A stretch of 64,000 nucleotides of DNA from Hymenolepis diminuta (taxonomy: Eukaryota; Platyhelminthes; Cestoda; Cyclophyllidea; Hymenolepididae). Below the pieces are notes generated by a model. It had not been told where the DNA came from and ran no database searches. It was given only the letters and a program-made list of their open reading frames with translations. Where the stretch lies: positions 1,120,901 through 1,184,900 of the forward strand of contig CAADRB010000061.1 of assembly GCA_900708905.1 (NCBI GenBank), given 5' to 3'. Each line of letters starts with the position of its first letter. Within the stretch, counting starts at the first letter, position 1. Of the stretch, positions 25,901-38,249 are shown in pieces. A program made the position numbers and the translations under genes.

Positions 25901-26550
25901 CAATACAATACTACTGAACGGTCCGGAATAAAATCTGCTTTGATTATTTATATCAATAAATCGAACCATATGCCACATGTGTCAGACCTTTAGACAGGTT
26001 ATGCAGTTTGTTAATAGTATGATACTTTACTATTTTATTACACTAGTTGCAAATATTTACCGACCGTCTACAGATCAGGTTTGACGATAAATAAAACTTA
26101 ATAAAACTTTCCATGTTTCCTAATAAAAGTGAAATAAAATTAATTTCAGTGTATAAATTTTTCCCAGACGTCAGTGAAAGACGAAAAAATGGAGAGATAA
26201 CCAATTATATCCTTGTGTTTTTGATTTCAATGTTCTACATTCTAAATTTTTTTCCTTATTTCAAATTTTCTAATATGTCGGTCAATTATTTGATTGAATT
26301 TTCACTATGTGAGTATTTCAACATAAAAAGGCCTCTGTACAAGATATTTTATTTTGCTCAAACAATTTTAATAGGTTCAAAAATTATATTTTCAACGCCT
26401 TGTAATTAAATATTTATATTAATCTTGTATAACTTAAATAAATATGATTTTTGTAATTGCATGGATAGAAAAAAGTCTTGCAGTCTCACAAAAGTTAATC
26501 TTTAGAAAATTGCACATTCGAACTTAATTGAGCATATATGAAAATTTCCT
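19990..26550. other. AT-rich non-coding stretch
   Basis: No supported gene. Points of note are a GC-rich pocket at 20862-20890 (GCCGGCGGCCGATTCTCGAG), the densest CpG cluster I noticed in the window, and a 13-base tandem duplication (ATGCTGGACAGAT) near 22240-22266. Short frames at 22798-22998 and 26113-26409 are hydrophobic, AT-driven and unrecognised. Confidence 0.55.
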
Positions 26551-26599
26551 AATGCTTTAAATTATTTTATTTACAAATATCAAGAAGAAAGGCACGAAA

Positions 26600-26935
26600 T
26601 TTATAGCAATAGAACTACATACGGACAGGGGAGAAATAAAAGACAGATTGGAGGATACAAAGCAGAAGTTAAACGGCGAAGCGGAAAGAATGGAGCTAAG
26701 GATTAGACTGGTATGAGATGGGGATGAGGGAGCCTGGTTGATAGATAACAGAAACAAGGGACTTTGGAGTGGGGAAGGATAGAATTGGGGGACAGTTAAA
26801 ATAGCTGAAAAACACTTCAAGAAGGCAGCTGTGAAAGGAAAGGTAAAGACACGACGATTAATGAGATGCATGGGGAGAAGGAGGAAGTTTGACCGGAAGG
26901 TATGCATGGTGATAAGATCTTGCCAATTGATAGTA
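26600..26935 (+). other. Purine-rich tract (polypurine on plus, polypyrimidine on minus)
   Basis: For about 330 bases the plus strand is dominated by A and G (runs such as GAGATGGGGATGAGGGAG and GGAGAAGGAGGAAG). This strand asymmetry creates the longest open frame of the window on the minus strand (26557-26952, 131 codons), a Ser/Phe/Leu/Pro-rich low-complexity translation that I do not believe is a gene. Purine tracts can form unusual DNA structures. It may alternatively be the tail of an old retroelement. Confidence 0.5.
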
Positions 26936-27209
26936 ATTTTGAAAATCGCCAAGCTATTTAAAAGCTTTTTCAGTTAATGAAAACCGTCAATCTTAAGCAA
27001 TTCATTAAATTTTAATTGGAAAATATTCCCCTAATCTTACATGAATACGCATCACGATCTTCTTAAAAAAATAATAAATTGTGCTCAACGTTTCCGAGAA
27101 AATGTTTTTTCTAAATTTTTTCAAAGAGATTAATGATTGAAATTTCTGATTTTATTTATTTAAGTAAAGAATAATTTAAAAGAATTTCCAATGAATGTTT
27201 GAATATTTA

Positions 27210-27290
27210 TTTATTCAAGGGGCTTAGGGGCATTGTTAACTGACCCGGATAGTGTTGAAGATCTTTAAGCCCTGTTCGAAGCCAAATTGG
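27210..27290 (+). repeat. Weak tRNA-like promoter signature (SINE head?)
   Basis: GGGCTTAGGGGC at 27220-27231 matches 9-10 of the 12 positions of the RNA polymerase III A-box. TGTTCGAAGCC at 27273-27283 matches the B-box core GTTCGANNC in every fixed position. The spacing (about 54 bases between box starts) is longer than in a simple tRNA but within the range seen in tRNA-derived SINEs. No cloverleaf can be drawn. One good B-box is expected by chance now and then in 64 kb. Confidence 0.2.
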
Positions 27291-27769
27291 TAGCGTTTGA
27301 AATATCTTAAAAGAAACGAATAAACTACTGCTTGTGTAGTCCTTCTTGGATATAAGCTGAAAGAGGATTTTTCTGCAGAAACTTATTCAATATAGTAGTC
27401 ACTTACTTAGCACTCAACGAAGGTTAATTTAAATAAATTTAACTTATTTACTTTAGATTTTCTTGTTGTTCTACGTGCCAATATGTTATCATTTATTCAA
27501 TTTTAATGTTTACCATCGATTCTAGTTCTAATATCAAAAAGGGAGTATTTTAAAAGTTATTTAAAAATGATCTTTTAAAGTATTGATTTTATAAAATTTA
27601 ATAGTACATTGTTAAACATTTTTTATTGCAGAGTAAATACCTGAAGGAATGCATATATTTGAACTTAGCATCAATTAATTTCCTTGACTAGGAGAATGCT
27701 GAGTTCTCTCGAGAGGTGGTCGGCAGTACCAACGATATTTTTTGTGACTTGCTGGCGACGAAAATCCCA

Positions 27770-27950
27770 AATTAAATTCTTTCCAAACCGCATATGGCCA
27801 CGTCATGCATTAAGTGGCAAAACAACTAAACCTAGAAACTTTTCGGCGCCGTGTCTTATTACGGCAGATTTATGCCCTCACTACATGCGAGGATATCTGA
27901 AAACGTTTGTTCAAAGTCGTGATTTCCGGGAAATTTTAAAATTGCAATAA
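27770..27950 (+). repeat. Repeat family E, copy 1
   Basis: Shares blocks with 59880-60030 in the same orientation: AAAACAACTAAACC, then GAAACTTTT..GGCGCC, TCTTATTAC, CAGA.TTATGCCCT and ATG.GAGG. The other copy carries about 60 extra bases between the first two blocks. The plus-strand frame 27684-27950 (88 codons, basic) covers this copy. The two copies share the peptide KTTKP(R/K) but are otherwise not alike at protein level, so I read it as a repeat rather than a gene. Confidence 0.4.
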
Positions 27951-30900
27951 TTAAAAAAACGCCAATATAACATTTAAATTTTGAGCCACCATACTTTTCT
28001 TACTTTGTGCTATTAATTATAGAATCAATTGTAAATTTTTTTTACAATAAATTGCTTCAGATGTTTATTTGACTTTTAAATGTTAAAAATTCGGAGCGCG
28101 ATTTAAAGAATATAATGTTTATTTGTTGCAAATTTTTGAAGTCGGTTGTTGATTTCGAATGAAAACTTATTTTTTTGGAGAATATTTACTTATGTTTTAT
28201 CCAAAATCTGGCGAACAGGGTGCATTTATAGGAGAAAATAATAGTCAATTAGTATATTGCTGCAAAGTGCGTATCTTTTTAATTTGTAAATTCAAACATA
28301 GAATTTCAGTAGGAATGCTATTTTTAAACTATAAATATATTGAAAAGTAATCAAATCAATGATACAATTATACCATCTTTGGAGAAAATTATTGAGCTGC
28401 AAAATGATTGCAAGCTCTATATACAATAAATGACAATTTCCTTAAAAAAATTTAAATAATTATATTTGATGGAGAAATAATTCTGATTATTTTATAAGGC
28501 TGAAAATTATCCCTAATTGGCATACAATTTCTTTATACGTTAAGATTTGTATTTATCTGGTGCGTAGACAGAAGCATAAAATCAATAAAATTCCTGTTTT
28601 GAAACATTTTAATTTGCTATTAACTTTAAAAAAGATGTTTGATTGATTGTCTATTAAAAGCAGATCAAATAGTTTCTTAATATATTGTTTTTTGACAAAT
28701 GTGACATATGCTCAATATCATATTCTATTTAATTTATTTACTTAAAATCACCTACCTCTCTATGACTCATTCTAGAGTTCCCTAGGGAGCAGTAATATCT
28801 TTTTAATGGCAGTTAAAAACGCAAGTCATTAAAATGCTTTTTCAGGTAAATAATGAGCATATTATGTGATAATAAATTCAATGGTCTATAATGTCATGCG
28901 ATATTCTTTTATTAAAGCTCAGCACGCCATTTCAGCCCCTTCAATGCATGGGATATGAAGTCCTAAAAATTATCGTCTTGTCGTCAGTAGTTAGTTACAT
29001 ATGTATCCAGAGCATGTCATTGTCTACATCGTACAGGTTTCAAAAAATACCAAAAAGGAGCTTGAAAATTGTGATGGTCATGTTCAACTACGGATTAGAA
29101 TTATTAGTGCTAATTTGGTAGAATTTTGCAAATGTTTTTTATCAAAATAATGTGGTAAAGATTCAAATCAGCTTACTAGGGTCTGTTTGCTTAAAATGTT
29201 CAGTTTTCTGATGTCTCCTGTATTAAAACTGTAAACCGCGAAATACCATGTGAGACCATTTACATTCTCAATCATTGGAAAAGAAAATGAATAAAAGTGG
29301 CACATTTTTTATTAAATAATATCGGTCGACAAGCACTAAACATTGTAGACAAGCATTTGCTGCAATCCAGGGAGAATCAGCATGAAATATGAATTTTGAA
29401 ACACGAGCATCACATTCGTTAAATGCTGTAAAACTCAAATCCAAAATTCAAATGAAATAAAATTCTATTATTTCTTGACGTTATTCATAGAATCTTTTTA
29501 ATCGCATCCCCATTATCATTCAGTGGATTTTTTCAACCGGTTTCACTGGCATTCCTCTATTAAGAACTGTAGAATTTTTGTATTAATGCAGATGATGAGG
29601 ATTACGTGCATTAGAAGATGTATTATTTAAAATCTTATTTTAACATGAAAATTTAAAATGTCTTTTCAAATGCCCAATCAAGCGACATTACTAATCACAT
29701 ACACACAGATGACGAAGGTTTCCTTTCTTAATCATTCGTAATAAGTTGAATAGCATCTTAATGGAAGTGACTACTTGAAGGTCAATCAGAGAGGAGCAGT
29801 AATTATCGAAAACTACAGTTAAAAGTGTTGCACTGGCTTTGCTTCAAACATTTGACAATGTTCTTTTTTAAATTGCACAACTAAGTAAAAAGGACTTATT
29901 GATAAAAAATATTGCATTATATAAATAAATATTAAAATTAATAAAATGTTCGCTTTAGATCTGTTTCATTGCATGGATACAAATTTCTGAATCAGTTGCA
30001 CATTCTCGCACAAGTTTTCACACACTTACGGATTTATAGCATTTTCAATCTTAAATTGGCCAATAGATATAATAATATTTAATGTATTTTGCTCTATGGG
30101 GTTTATTTAAAATTTTTTTGTCAATTTTACTTGAATAAAGTGACTTTTGACAATAATTTAACATTATTAATTTAAAAACTTCATTTTCTTTTTCGAATTT
30201 GTTTGCCAACTTAAGGTTTTATGGCTCTGCAAAAAAGTGTAATTACATTTCTCATTTTTCTACAAAAATAAAGAGGTTTACCGTCAATTTAATTTATATT
30301 TCGAATGTAAAAGCATGGGCACCTAAATAATATCTCATGAAATTGCAACCCTTCCCACTAATTATTTATTCACCAATTTTAACTTATTTCGAACAAAAAA
30401 TATCGTATTTAAGTATATTAAATAAAATTCAGTAAAATGTAACAATAATAACTGCTTTATGAAAATGAGATATTTTTTTCCAATCCTTAAGGTCAAATGA
30501 CTAAATTTCGGCTTGCAAATCTCAGTGTCATATGCAATAATGGGAGCTACACTTCCCCTTATTTACCGTGACCCATGAAAAGGAATAACGCACAGCCATG
30601 CATTGAAAAATTTTAATAATTTTTTCAAATTTATAAAACAAACAATATTCGCAAGATCCATTTGCGTGCTAAGTCTATTTTAATAAAACGTAAAAAATTA
30701 ATTAGTTTAAACCCCACAAGCTTTGTCCATATTCACTTTGCAACAACACATCAACGTGAAATTATCGCCGCGATGCTTAACTTAAAAAACACTATAATTA
30801 ACTTATTTACTTACTTTAATTAGCTAAGTTTTGTTAAACCATAAACATTAAAGCAGTAAATTTTAAAAAATAATAGTTAAAAATTTTCTTATTTAAAAAG

Positions 30901-33900
30901 CAAAAGAAAAGGGGAATGTTTAGTTAAAAAAGAAAGTGTACCGAAAAGTTTTTAAAATATTTTGTACGTAAAAAGTCTTTTCCGTTTTAAAAAAAATACT
31001 TTAAAATTATTTATTTAATCTCTAGCAGAATAAGCGAGAACAGTAGGCGACATTCAGACCACCGAAGATTGTTAGAATTTCTTTTCACATCAGTTGAATT
31101 CTCTGCCAGGCGACGATTGAATATGGCTCCTTTTCATCTTTCGCCATTTGTCTGGTTTATTTATTTATTATTTTAGTTCCTTTTGATAAATTTAAATAAA
31201 TATTAGAAGAACATTATTCTCAAATTCATTCACATTTAATTTGGTTATTGCTGAAACCAAAAAGCTGTGAAATACACTGAAAGTTAATGATTAAAAAATG
31301 GTTTTTTTATACTAATTGGTGTACTTAATAGTATTTTGGAGTGATAATTTGCACTTTTTCACTAATATGGACATCACAAACTTCCCTTAACGTAGAAATC
31401 CTTAGTGAATAATGAGGTATGATCTAACGAAATTTTTATAAATTCATATTTTAATGCGTAAAGACAGAAAAGAAAAATTTATCCTACAGTTTTTATTTTT
31501 CAATATATTGGTATGATTTTTCGATCACACTTTTTCGAGCTCATTAAGAGAATTTTTAAAGGCGATTGAATTGGGCTGAGGAAATTTATCTTGAATTTAC
31601 TATTACAAAATAATCACATTCTTTAACCTCCTTAGTGCACCAGAATTAATCGAAGTGGTTGGTCACAAATACCACTAGATGTGCATCGATCGGCATTGAT
31701 AACGTGATCACTGACATGGAAGTAGCGCACATTAACTACTCTGTCACCGGCGCATAAGGAAGTCAGTAATGCTGGATATTCCCAACCGTTCACACATGAT
31801 CTATTTTGAACTGGATAGTACTATTGCAACGACAATTAATAGTGTCCTATAAGATAGAAATGAAGATATGCTGAAGGCAACCCGATTAGAAATATTCATA
31901 ATGCCAATTCCTACTCCATATTAGACGTGTCGTCCAAAAGTGAACATTTTAATTTTGAAAGTATTTTCACATAAGTAGAAGCCATGTGAATGGACACGTA
32001 CATGCACCAAGTAAACTACAGTTATTTAATTAACTTTCGAATTTGCCTGACGAATATGATTTATGGGGTAGTGAATGCAGTGAGTGTTAATTTGCAAAAT
32101 TTATTTTTTTCAGCAAAACTATAAATAATTTATAACAATTTCTAACCTCATAGTAATTGTTTCAAACACTCATCTATAATTAAGTGTATCACTGTTATTG
32201 TAAATTATTGATGTAAATTTTGCATCCTCAGAAAGGGGAGAAATTTCAAGGCAAGTACATTAATTTGTTTGTATATTTTGTTCTTGCTAACAATAAATAC
32301 TGTATACAGCTGTCGCCGATTTACTTTCGTGCAGATGGCCACCAATAAAGAGGTGCTTTATGGCTATCTAATTTCTATTTCTGCTATTCGTAACAAAATA
32401 AATATGGCTAGCAGATGTACTAGACCAAGCGAATTTGTCCTTTTAGCTCCCAATAAGGAGAGAAACGATTTTAAAAAGAACCAATTTAATATTGTAAATG
32501 ATGAGAATCACTGTTTAATCTGCTTGCATTTTTTTTAAATTTTGGTTTCGTATATCACTAACTCGTACCCTTTATCCTACGTGGCATACACAGGAGATTA
32601 AACTATTTTAAGTATGGTGCTCTAAATTAAAATTTATTTTCACATTAAAAAAATTAACTGATAAGCTGAGTAACTATGGTAAAAGTTTGAATTTTCTTAA
32701 TATTTGAATTTTAAAAGTAACATCATATTAAACAATTAATCGTAGGTAGTATTTTATGTTAGATACATAGCATCGTTAATCGATGGGGCCTTTGATCAGC
32801 AATTTAAAGATAAAGTACAATTTTCAGAGAGATAAAACGTGATAAAACTCTTATATGTTTTAATTTTGTGTTGATTCATATCATATTTTCTTAATTTTAA
32901 TCAAAATTTTAGCTCTCTGATTTTTTATAGTACGCATGTAAAAACAATTAAAAATTTCAATTTATTCGTGATCAAGTTCATGGTTTTTAGTATTTTAAAT
33001 ATGATATAATTAACATTGCGTTAATAACTACATAACTTAGTAGTCAAGGCCAAATTTTAATTTTTTAATTCTTTTTCACCAAAAAAGTCAATATTGACCT
33101 GTAAATTTTGTATCAAGGTAGCAAACCACTTTACCGTTCTGATATTGGATATCTGAATTCAAGATGCATAGAAGTAGCTTCTAATAATACGTTTAAAAAA
33201 TATTTTTCCATATGTAAAGTGACATAGTTTAAATGAACAGACGTTGGCTCATCTGAAATAAAAATGAAATCTGCAAAGAGATCCCTATTAATACTATTCA
33301 GCACGGATTCATAAACTAAAAAAATTATTCTAGTACGATAAAAGTAATGTGAATCGAATATTGTGTGTATTGACACATAAACAATTTCTCATAAATACAG
33401 AAAAAAAATGTCTCTTGTTACATTTTTTGCAGATTAAATTCAGAAAAAATACTTGCGGAGAAAATACTTTCATCGCTGCCTTATTGGAGTTTCTGTTAAA
33501 ATAAAAATGTAATGTCCAATTAGCAAAAAAGAACGTTATCACCCACAACGCACATTACTTAAGTTAATGAAATGTGTTATAAACTTTCCTTGAGTTCTAA
33601 CTCACGGACAGTCTGTTTGAAGTTGATAGTAGAATGCTTTCTTTTCATAGTGCAGTGAATGCAATTTTTTAAACCTGTGCAAATCTCTGATTAATTCCCC
33701 TCGGTTAATAACAATTTAGGATATAACCAGATGGGAACTTTGTTTTCATCAAGCAGAGAATTTATATTGCCGCCAGAGATTATTTAAAAGAGAACGCTTT
33801 GCTTCCGAAGAGTTCATAAGTAAAAAGCTAGAATATTAAATGTCAAATTAATTGATGAAAAAACATAAAATTGAGGTCAAGCGGAGTACTACTTTGTTTT

Positions 33901-33930
33901 GCAGTTTAAATAAGAGGAAATAGTCACTTT
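27951..33930. other. AT-rich non-coding stretch
   Basis: No supported gene. A pocket of more complex sequence at 31620-31830 includes GCATCGATCGGCATTGATAA and CTGTCACCGGCGCATAAGG. Another lies at 31020-31140. Neither has a convincing frame. Frames at 28891-29121, 32269-32538 and 33131-33548 are short, AT-biased and unrecognised. A (CTCA)n run follows at 34194-34209. Confidence 0.55.
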
Positions 33931-34200
33931 TCATTCAGCGAAACACTGCGCTCGCCAAATATCATTCTCCTTAAAATTCCTTTCTGCTATGAATTCAGAA
34001 AAGATGCGCAATACGCAAAACGATATCTTTCGCAATCTTGTTGTCATTACTTTTACCTTATTACTGGACATACCCTCTTCCGCACATAATGCCTCTTGAA
34101 AGAATTTCAGTTGTGGGAGGCCCACCAAAAAGGGGGGATAGAGTATTATACATCTTAACAAGGCTAATAGCTGACTAATGGCCCCGCAAATTTGACTCAC
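33931..34200 (-). pseudogene. Module B, copy 1
   Basis: An 89-codon minus-strand frame, the most intact B copy. Its first half shares ISQLLALLRCIILYPPF with copy 3 (ISKLVALSKWIVCPPSF) and copy 5 (ISQLTALLGCPIPPLPL). It continues with GLPQLKFFQEALC, which matches copy 2 (GISQLEFLQEILL). The segment has a mildly hydrophobic start and an acidic middle. No known domain is recognised. A GGTAAAA at 34051-34057 (minus sense) could be a donor, but the homology to other copies continues past it, so it is probably not one. Confidence 0.4.
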
Positions 34201-34209
34201 TCACTCACT

Positions 34210-35590
34210 TCAACAAGTAAGTTACCCCCAACATGTAAAATGCCATATTTAAAAGGATGTCAAATCTGGGCTGTCTGGACCGGATTCAGTGAAAGAAAAT
34301 CCCGAAGTCTAAAGAATTCAATCATCAGTATACACAAGCATTATTAAAATATCAGGTCTATTTGTGAAAAGGATGTTTGAACCAAGTGACTAAGATGCCA
34401 AAGAGGAATAATAGTAATAATGGAATAAATTATTAACATTGTAACAAATTGCACTTATTGATTATACGCTAAAAAGGGAGAGTTATTTTAGTAATAAAGC
34501 AATTGCTTAGGTGATGCCTCACCATTGTAATGGATGGGCAAATGTGACTAATTTTATTACTGTGCTATTTGACTTTAAACAAGAATTTCAAATATGCCTG
34601 AAGTATGTAATTACAAATTTTGATGAAAAGTTAGATAAATCAATCTACCACTCGAGTATAGTTAGTTTCTATAATTTAACTATCTAAATAAATTAATTGA
34701 TGTCTAATCGTTGAAAATACAAAGGAATATTGAGCATGATCTTGGTGAATTAGTTCAGTTCAGTGACTGATTTATTAAGTACAGTGTGAATTCGAAGTTT
34801 AAAGGTGTGCGAACAAGTGCTTTCGTAATACTTTTAATCATGACAATTGATAACATTTAACTTTAATGGAGAGCATTTGCAGAACGTTAGCTACTGTTAA
34901 TATAAGCTTCCAGTTTATAACTTTGGAAACGACAGTGGAGCAGAAAACCAGTGTCTTAAACGTGGTAAATTTAGAAAATTGTTTGCTCTGATCTCAAATA
35001 AATTCAAATAGAAATATCAACTGTGGTTTATTCAACACTATAACTGAAAATAAATCAAGATCTGATGATCAAAATTGAAACTACTCAATGACGAAAATCA
35101 GAGAAATAATCTGTTCTAAAGGCTAGAATGTTACAGTACGATATGGTCAGCGGTCACATTAAATATGTTTCAAGGTGTAACTAACCGAGATTATTTTCCC
35201 TGCATCATTTCAAAATTATTATTAAGAGTCATTTTTCTCCTTTTCGGAAGTCTTCTTTAAACATCATTTCAATTAAACGGATCAAATAAAAAGGAAAAAA
35301 GATTATTCAGTAAGTTGAAATTTTACTCAGTTTAAGAAAAAGAAGTGTGTGAATGGCTTGACATCAATTAAACATATTGATGCCATATTCTTTAAGCTCT
35401 AAACATACTTATCAAATGCATAAATATTATATATTACTAAATTTTGCCGTAAAAGGAGTTTTAACTTTTTAATGCATATCATAAATGCAAAACGCTTGGG
35501 ATCTTCAGTACGCTAATGTTCAACTCGTCTTGAAAACTCTTGGTTATATATGATACCGCTTTTTAATTGGTCTGAATAAAAATACACAAA
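34210..35590. other. Spacer of the array
   Basis: AT-rich sequence between modules B1 and A1. I see no gene or further repeat copy. Confidence 0.5.
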
Positions 35591-35594
35591 AATT

Positions 35595-35865
35595 TTCTTT
35601 GTGAAATATTGTGCTGAGTAAGCAAACATGTAATAAAATGATGGGCGAAGAGATGCTCACCCCTCCAGATTCGCAAAAAATTTTACTTTACTAAAAACTC
35701 TCTATCACACATGATCGTCAACACAACACTTTCTCCCCCTTCTATTCTCTCACGAACCAATTTGCTGTGAGTCATCTATGTAAGTATGATTAAATCCAAA
35801 CTCGGTGCAAATTTCAAATCATGCATGTTTAATTTTTCACTAGTTTTTCTGAACAGCTAAATGAA
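35595..35865 (-). pseudogene. Module A, copy 1
   Basis: Plus-strand hallmarks shared with the other A copies are GTGAAATATTGTGCTGAGTAAGC, GATGCTCACCC, the CACGAACCAATTTGCTGTGAGTCA-like block near 35750-35774, and the downstream AAATCATGCATGTTTAATTT. Read on the minus strand it gives a VDDH motif and, after a frame change, VSISSPIILLHVCLLS. This parallels LVISLHACLLSPG in copy 4. It contains stops and a frameshift, so it is not a working exon as it stands. Confidence 0.4.
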
Positions 35866-35869
35866 TAAG

Positions 35870-38245
35870 TTCTTCACTCATCTAAAATAAGTTCCAATTG
35901 ATTAAATATATTATTTAAATTTATCGCAGAATATTTAAAATTTAGTTAATTTAGTGCATTCGGTGTTTTCTTGAACTATTGCATTGCTATCTAAAACAAT
36001 AAGCATTATTGTTACACAAATGAATATATTCCTACCATATGACAAAAAAGGGGTTTTCAATGAACACTTTAAAGCATTATAAATATTTTTAAAAAAGATA
36101 TTATAATAAAAGTATCATCGTCATTTGTTATATCATTATATAACTTATATTTAAGAAATTACAAATAGTCCATATTTAAGAGAATTTGAAATTAAATCAC
36201 GTAAGCGTTAAAATTTGGCGTTACGGATATGCACTTTCTTCTAATATCTTACTAATAAGAACTTCCGTGTGCCGTTCTCCGTTATGAAAGCGTACAAGAA
36301 TGTGAAATTTAGTTTAAGAAAACAACAAATAACATTTCGCTAAACAAGCAGCGTCTAAGACTTGAATCTACGAACGATCCCTGCCATTGTCTATGTTTTG
36401 CCGCATTGACTGATTTTAATCTAACATGCTTATTTTGAATAACTTATAAAACACATTACCATTACCCTTTTCTCATTAAAATGTATTCAAACACACTGCA
36501 CAATTACAATTATGGCATGTTGGAGTTGGTATATGAGGGCAAAATTGCGTATGACAACAGCCCTTTTCAGCGCAGTTGGTTAATAAGTAGTCTTCCAATT
36601 CAAATTGTCGCAAAAAACGCCAAACACAAACAGTTTTAAAATTCAGAGTAATATTACTTATTTGCGGATATAACATACGACTGAAAGTCAATCCGGAAAT
36701 GTTTTACAACTGAAGTAACTCACTTAACGTAAGCATTATAATTTAAATATATATATTAAACATACTTTGTCATTAGTTTTAATCCGGTAAAAGCGCTTTA
36801 TTATTTATAGCAAATGAAGTGATATCCATTAAAAAATAAAACTATAAAATATTAGTCGAGTCGCATAAAATTATAAGTAACAACATTTTATTCAACCTTA
36901 AACAGTGTCCATTGGGAAAATATATGCATGATAAAAGAAATTAAGCTTATCTGTGTCAAATTTAGAGGTCATGAGCTTTTTACCTCAAAGAAGTCAAACT
37001 CATTAAGTGAGAAAGTGTTTATGTTTCAGCAGACGTGACCGACTGTGGTTATTTCAAGTTATCGAAACTGCTTTTCCCCCTTCCTCATCATCCTAAAACA
37101 TCCAGGCAACATCAAAAACCCCTACTTTTTCTCAAAATTCACCTTATTTACATACGTAGTTGTTATCAAGCATAAAATGCAAATCCAATTGAAAATTGTA
37201 ACAATTTCCACAAACAGATAAAATATCAAGGAATTTGTAAAATATAAGAATTTTATAACGTACGCAATTATTTCATATTTACTGTAATTGTATACAATTA
37301 TAATAAAGTTACAATCAGCTATTTCTTATAAGATTTCCGTTATAACTTCAGAATATCAATTACTCATAAAATGATATTCCTCACAAATGCTTTTATTTGC
37401 TGTAAAGCGAGTATATATTGAATGTATTACCGATTTTGTGGTTACTGACAGACGATTAGACTACCACATGCGCTTTACATTTAATAAAAACCACTATGTT
37501 TCCAACCAAGTTGCGATAATATTGAACCTCCTGAAAGTTGAGTGGTCAATATACAGTGGATAATAGTGCTTTATTGATAAAAAATAAGTGATCATTAAAT
37601 GTTTTCCCTTCAAGTCATGTATAAATATGTCATGATCATTGATCAATAAATTCAAATGAAAATTATTTAAACAATTTCTATTGCTACTATCTTCAGAATG
37701 CAGTTCAATTTATTCCAAAACATGATGAATTCAGAGCAAAAAAATTAATTATTCATAGCAAAGCAAAAAACTACAATTTTTAATCGTGGAGAGCGTCTAA
37801 CTAAAGGCAGTGATAGAAGTGACTTAGTCAGTGTCAGAGTTTTGGGGGTAAATCAGGGCTCTAAATGATTAGGTTATCTGCATTTTGATTGTCTGTCATA
37901 ATGTTTTACATTAGCCCCTGTCATCACCTTATTGAAATTTCCGGTGGCATGCTTTCAATTGATTTTGTAACCACCCTATTTTTGCATAGCTCTTGCAACA
38001 TCAATCCACTAGACAAGAAATTCTGACAGTTTATGGAAAATCTGAATTTTGATGATTGTTAATTCACCAGTTTCTTCTCACCTCACACGTATTTTACAGC
38101 TTTTATTTGCTGTTTTGTTCTAGTAGGCTCAAGAAAGAGTTGTATTATGACGTGTTTCAAGAAGTTTTGCTCAAGATTTAATGGTAAGTACTTTCAGTCA
38201 TAGAACTGACATGAGCATCAGAAGCGGTCTTTGGCCTTCATGAAA
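35870..38245. other. Spacer of the array, upstream flank of the LINE relic
   Basis: AT-rich sequence with no supported gene. The minus-strand frame 36476-36691 ends in a cysteine-rich stretch (8 Cys in about 33 residues), but it has no signal peptide and no repeat copy supports it. The lower-coordinate limit of the LINE relic may lie inside this stretch. Confidence 0.5.
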
Positions 38246-38249
38246 TTAA

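Noticed and set aside
26557..26952. Longest open frame (131 codons, minus)
   Set aside because: Low-complexity Ser/Leu/Phe/Pro translation produced by a polypurine tract on the other strand. No domain, no repeat-copy support.
34051..34057. GGTAAAA as a splice donor ending module B (also in copy 4)
   Set aside because: Similarity to copies 2, 5 and 6 continues straight through this point, where they lack the GT.
36476..36691. Cysteine-rich minus-strand frame, suggestive of a small secreted peptide
   Set aside because: No signal peptide, irregular cysteine spacing, not repeated in other array units. Probably chance.
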